Positions 61,347-64,000 of a stretch of DNA of 64,000 nt are shown one piece after another. The position numbers and the translations under genes are program-made. This DNA is from Enorma massiliensis phI (lineage in GTDB: Bacteria > Actinomycetota > Coriobacteriia > Coriobacteriales > Coriobacteriaceae). How positions within the stretch are numbered: position 1 is the first letter of the stretch; every line of letters starts with the position of its first letter. The stretch is from the NCBI RefSeq assembly GCF_000311845.1, contig NZ_HE978575.1, positions 270,715 to 334,714 on the forward strand. Reading direction: 5' to 3'. The notes below the pieces were generated by a model that ran no database searches, was not told where the DNA came from, and worked only from the letters and a program-made list of their open reading frames with translations.

Positions 61347-63124
61347 AGGAGCTCAGCGAGGTTCTGAAGGACTGGGAGGCCGTAATCGGTCTTGAGATTC
61401 ATACCGAGCTCACGACGCTCGACACCAAGATGTTCTGCGGCTGCAAGATTGGCCACGACGACGAGCCGAACACCAATGTGTGCCCGGTCTGCCTGGGCCT
61501 GCCCGGGGCGCTCCCCGTGCCCAACGAGCGCGCGATCGAGTACATCGTGAAGGCGGGCCTCGCCACCAACTGCGAGATCCAGAAGCATTCGATGTTCTAC
61601 CGCAAACACTACTTCTATCCGGATATGGCGAAGAACTTCCAGACCACGCAGGGTCCGGTGGCCTTCGCCATGCATGGCCGGCTCGATCTGGAGGTTACCG
61701 GCCGCGGCGCCGCAGAGCGCCCGGAGTGCGCGTTCGGAGATGCGGAGGCCGAGAGCCTTGCCAGCGCGAGCGCCAACGCCGTGGGCCTCTCGACCGCGAT
61801 GTCTCGCGACCTTCCCGAAGGCATGGCATCGGGCGCGGGTTCGTCTGTTAAGCCGGACCATGCCGGCGCCGTGTCGACGATGAGCCAAAATGACCCCGCC
61901 CCAGAAGAGGCAGCAGAAGGTGCCACATCGGCGCTGGCGGGCATGAGCGGGTACGACACCGCGAACCTCGCGGTCCCGGTGCGCCACGAGGACGGCTCCT
62001 ATACCGTCCCCATCCGAATCCTGCGCATCCACATGGAGGAAGATGCCGCCAAGATGGTGCACGTGGGCGGTGAAGAGGGCCGCATCGGTGGGGCGGCAGA
62101 GAGCCTTATCGACTACAACCGCTGCGGTACGCCGCTCATCGAACTCGTCACCGAGCCCGACCTGCGCACGCCGGAGGAGGCGCGCCTCTTCATGGAGAAG
62201 CTCCGCCGCATCTTCCTCACGCTCGGCATCTCGGACTGTTCGATGGAGAAGGGCTCCATGCGCTGCGATGGCAACGTGAGCCTGCGCCGCCGCGGCAGCT
62301 CCAAGCTGGGCACGAAGACCGAGCTCAAGAACCTCAACTCCTTCAAGGCGCTGCACGACGGTCTTGCGTACGAGATCTGCCGCCAGGCGGAGGTGCTCGA
62401 GGAGGGCGGCGAGATCTACCAGGAGACGCGCCACTGGGAGCCCAGCCGCAAGCGCACGGTGGTCATGCGCACCAAGGAGACGGCGGACGACTACCGGCTC
62501 TTCCCGGATCCCGACCTTGCGCCCTTCGACCTTTCGGATGCCTTCATCGAGCATTGCCGTGCGGAGATTCCCGAGTTGCCGGACGCCAAGCGCGATCGCT
62601 ACGAGCGCGACTTCGGGATCAAGCGCGCCGACGCCGAGCAGATTGCCGGCGACCCCGAGACCGCTGCGTTCTTCGAGACGGCGGCAGGCGTGGTCGCGGC
62701 GGGCAAGGAGGCCCAGACGGTCGCGAACCTCATCGTGAACGAGCTGCCCGCCCATCTTCGGGCCGCGGGTTGCACGCTTGCGGAATCGGGGCTCGAGCCC
62801 GCGCAGGTGGCATCGCTCGCCAAGCTGCTTGCCTCGGATGCCATCAGCTCGAACCAGGGACACGAGGTCTTCGAGGCCATGGCCCAGACGGGCGACGACC
62901 CCGAAAAGATTGTGGACGAGCGCGGCATGCGCCAGGTGAGCGACGCCGGGGCGCTTCAGGCGTACGTTGACGAGGTGCTTGCCAACTGCCCCGACCAGGC
63001 CCAGCAGTATCGCGACGGCAACCAAAAGGTGCTCGGCTTCCTTGTTGGGCAATGCATGCGGGCGAGCAAGGGGCAGGGCAATCCCAAGCTCTTCAACGAG
63101 CTCTTGCGCCAGGCACTGTCGTAG
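61343..63124 (+). CDS. gatB: Asp-tRNA(Asn)/Glu-tRNA(Gln) amidotransferase subunit B with an insertion
   Basis: A 593-residue kinase/transamidase subunit that binds tRNA and activates the side chain with ATP. It shows VIGLEIHTELTT, the zinc cysteines in FCGCKIG and NVCPVCLGLPGALPV, FYPDMAKNFQ, DYNRCGTPLIELVTEPD and the C-terminal tRNA-binding domain. The family is usually about 480 residues; the excess is an acidic/Ser-Ala-rich segment at about residues 121-218, between RLDLEV and TVPIRILRIHMEED. The reading frame is continuous, so the insert is translated. Confidence 0.95.
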   Translation: MKELSEVLKDWEAVIGLEIHTELTTLDTKMFCGCKIGHDDEPNTNVCPVCLGLPGALPVPNERAIEYIVKAGLATNCEIQKHSMFYRKHYFYPDMAKNFQTTQGPVAFAMHGRLDLEVTGRGAAERPECAFGDAEAESLASASANAVGLSTAMSRDLPEGMASGAGSSVKPDHAGAVSTMSQNDPAPEEAAEGATSALAGMSGYDTANLAVPVRHEDGSYTVPIRILRIHMEEDAAKMVHVGGEEGRIGGAAESLIDYNRCGTPLIELVTEPDLRTPEEARLFMEKLRRIFLTLGISDCSMEKGSMRCDGNVSLRRRGSSKLGTKTELKNLNSFKALHDGLAYEICRQAEVLEEGGEIYQETRHWEPSRKRTVVMRTKETADDYRLFPDPDLAPFDLSDAFIEHCRAEIPELPDAKRDRYERDFGIKRADAEQIAGDPETAAFFETAAGVVAAGKEAQTVANLIVNELPAHLRAAGCTLAESGLEPAQVASLAKLLASDAISSNQGHEVFEAMAQTGDDPEKIVDERGMRQVSDAGALQAYVDEVLANCPDQAQQYRDGNQKVLGFLVGQCMRASKGQGNPKLFNELLRQALS

Positions 63125-63252
63125 GGTTTTCGACGGCCGGTAGGCAAAAGCGGCCCGTTTGCGGCTCTGCAAGCGAAGTGCGGCTCGCCGGCTGCCCGGC
63201 AGGGGAAGAGCAACTCGCCGGCTGCCCGGTAGACAAAGCGCTCTCGGCTTTC

Positions 63253-63285
63253 AAGCGGGTGGGACGATGTCCCGCCTGCTTTTTG
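63253..63285 (+). terminator. Terminator of gatCAB
   Basis: AAGCGGGTGGGAC (63253-63265) pairs with 63269-63281 (two non-Watson-Crick positions), followed by TTTT. Before it, CTCGCCGGCTGCCCGG occurs twice (near 63186 and 63212). Confidence 0.8.
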
Positions 63286-63291
63286 CTATGA

Positions 63292-63359
63292 AAAACGTGT
63301 ACACGAGCGTCACGAAAAGCTCGAAATAAGGCATTTTTTGACGCTCGTGTACACGTTTT
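63292..63359. repeat. Perfect 21-bp inverted repeat after gatCAB
   Basis: AAAACGTGTACACGAGCGTC (63292-63311) plus one base is exactly complementary to 63339-63359 around a 26-bp AT-rich loop. The arm contains the palindrome GTGTACAC. The gap to 63619 shows no gene. Confidence 0.85.
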
Positions 63360-63619
63360 GCTCCGTGGGTCGCGGCCTGAGCGGCGCGGTGCAGAAGCCC
63401 CGTTGTCCTAAACCCCGTGCAGGCGATCATGATTGACGGCATGGAAGCCCCGCGCGGGCGACCATGAAAGCCGTCATGGTCGTATAAACCCACTGATTCG
63501 AGGCTCGAACATGTTGACGGCAGCTTCTTACGAGGCGAGCCGTTCCGCTGCCGTCCTTAGCACCCGCGCGTTTCATGGGTATAACGGTCGAAAGACTGAC
63601 TGCGCAGGAGGCGGTGTGC

Positions 63620-64000
63620 ATGACGTTCAGCCCGTTTACCGACGACCAAGGCAATCCCAAGGATTTGGCCAACGTGACGTTTGCCGACCTTGCTCAGCTC
63701 GCCGATATGGACGAAGGCTATGTGCTTGAGTTCAAGCAGTCGCTCACGGTGGGCGTGAAGCGCAAGATTCCTAAGATCATCGCGTCGTTTGCTAATTCAC
63801 GGGGAGGGTGGCTGGTCATCGGCATCGCGGATGACGACCATGCCGTGTGCCCCGTTCCGCGCCTTTCGGCGGACTACGGCCAGCTTATCGGGGAGCTGTG
63901 CCGCAGGCACGTTTCTCCCGCCCCTCCCTTCGATGTGCGCTTCATCGCCGATCCCGATGCTCCCGACCAGGGGGTTGTCGTGGTGCGTGTAGATGAAGGG
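63620..64000 (+). CDS. AlbA_2-domain (schlafen-like) putative regulator, 3' end cut by the window
   Basis: The first 127 codons of a longer gene. ATG 63620 has AGGAGG eight bases upstream; an in-frame ATG at 63575 lacks a site. After a 35-residue lead comes the AlbA_2 signature GYVLEFKQS, then KIPKIIASFANSRGGWLVIGIADD, typical of proteins with an AlbA_2 domain followed by a helix-turn-helix. Such proteins are putative DNA-binding or ATP-dependent regulators. The C-terminal part is outside the window. Confidence 0.85.
   Translation, partial: MTFSPFTDDQGNPKDLANVTFADLAQLADMDEGYVLEFKQSLTVGVKRKIPKIIASFANSRGGWLVIGIADDDHAVCPVPRLSADYGQLIGELCRRHVSPAPPFDVRFIADPDAPDQGVVVVRVDEG

Overview
The window is a 64-kb piece of a high-GC bacterial chromosome. 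Gene content fits a gut Coriobacteriia genome, most likely Collinsella or a close relative: stand-alone glucose-type PTS IIA proteins, type III glutamine synthetase, B12-dependent ribonucleotide reductase, a split B12 methionine synthase, a UPF0210 protein and GatCAB. The genus is inferred from gene content and codon style, not from a database search. There is no transposase, phage, CRISPR or rRNA. Nearly all genes are core metabolism or translation, with short operons and many convergent or divergent pairs.

Layout. 1-7.8 kb: pyruvate kinase, threonine aldolase (minus), hisS, PEP carboxylase. 8-11 kb: an XRE-type regulator and an AbiEi-like/nuclease-like fusion (both minus), then rplM-rpsI. 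12-18 kb: PTS IIA, nagB, a 1033-residue STAND/SARP-type regulator, YhbY. 18-26 kb: nrdJ behind tandem NrdR-box candidates, two membrane-anchored unknowns, UPF0210, a secreted nuclease. 26-31 kb: metF, a separate MetH-reactivation protein and metH (all minus). 31-42 kb: glnA (type III), tRNA-Glu, nudC, usp, an MFS exporter, prfC, amt-glnK. 42-51 kb: trmL and a redox neighbourhood of three aldo/keto reductases, two regulators and a nitroreductase, with a second PTS IIA. 51-64 kb: ABC-F ATPase, an overlapping pair of unknown helical-repeat proteins, Fe-alcohol dehydrogenase, an M24 peptidase, a truncated LysR gene, gatCAB and the start of an AlbA_2-domain gene.

How it works together. pyk and ppc meet at phosphoenolpyruvate. 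nagB and a PTS IIA protein feed amino sugar into glycolysis. metF, the reactivation protein and metH form a one-carbon/B12 unit, and nrdJ is a second B12-dependent enzyme. glnA, amt and glnK form a nitrogen module split over 10 kb.

The most unusual content is intergenic. Family 1: three structured elements (7771-7867, 23371-23470, 33493-33578) start 10-27 nt after a stop codon, always in the same orientation to the upstream gene, with conserved linkers and stems that differ in sequence but keep pairing. Family 2: four elements of 145-147 bp (26000-26146, 33621-33767, 43081-43227, 47869-48013) have about 29-bp inverted ends and core landmarks at nearly identical offsets. Family 3: two compensating 30-33-bp palindromes (42318-42350, 46567-46597). 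There are also several unrelated long palindromes and 24-36-bp tandem arrays. I could not identify these families and regard them as the best candidates for something undescribed.
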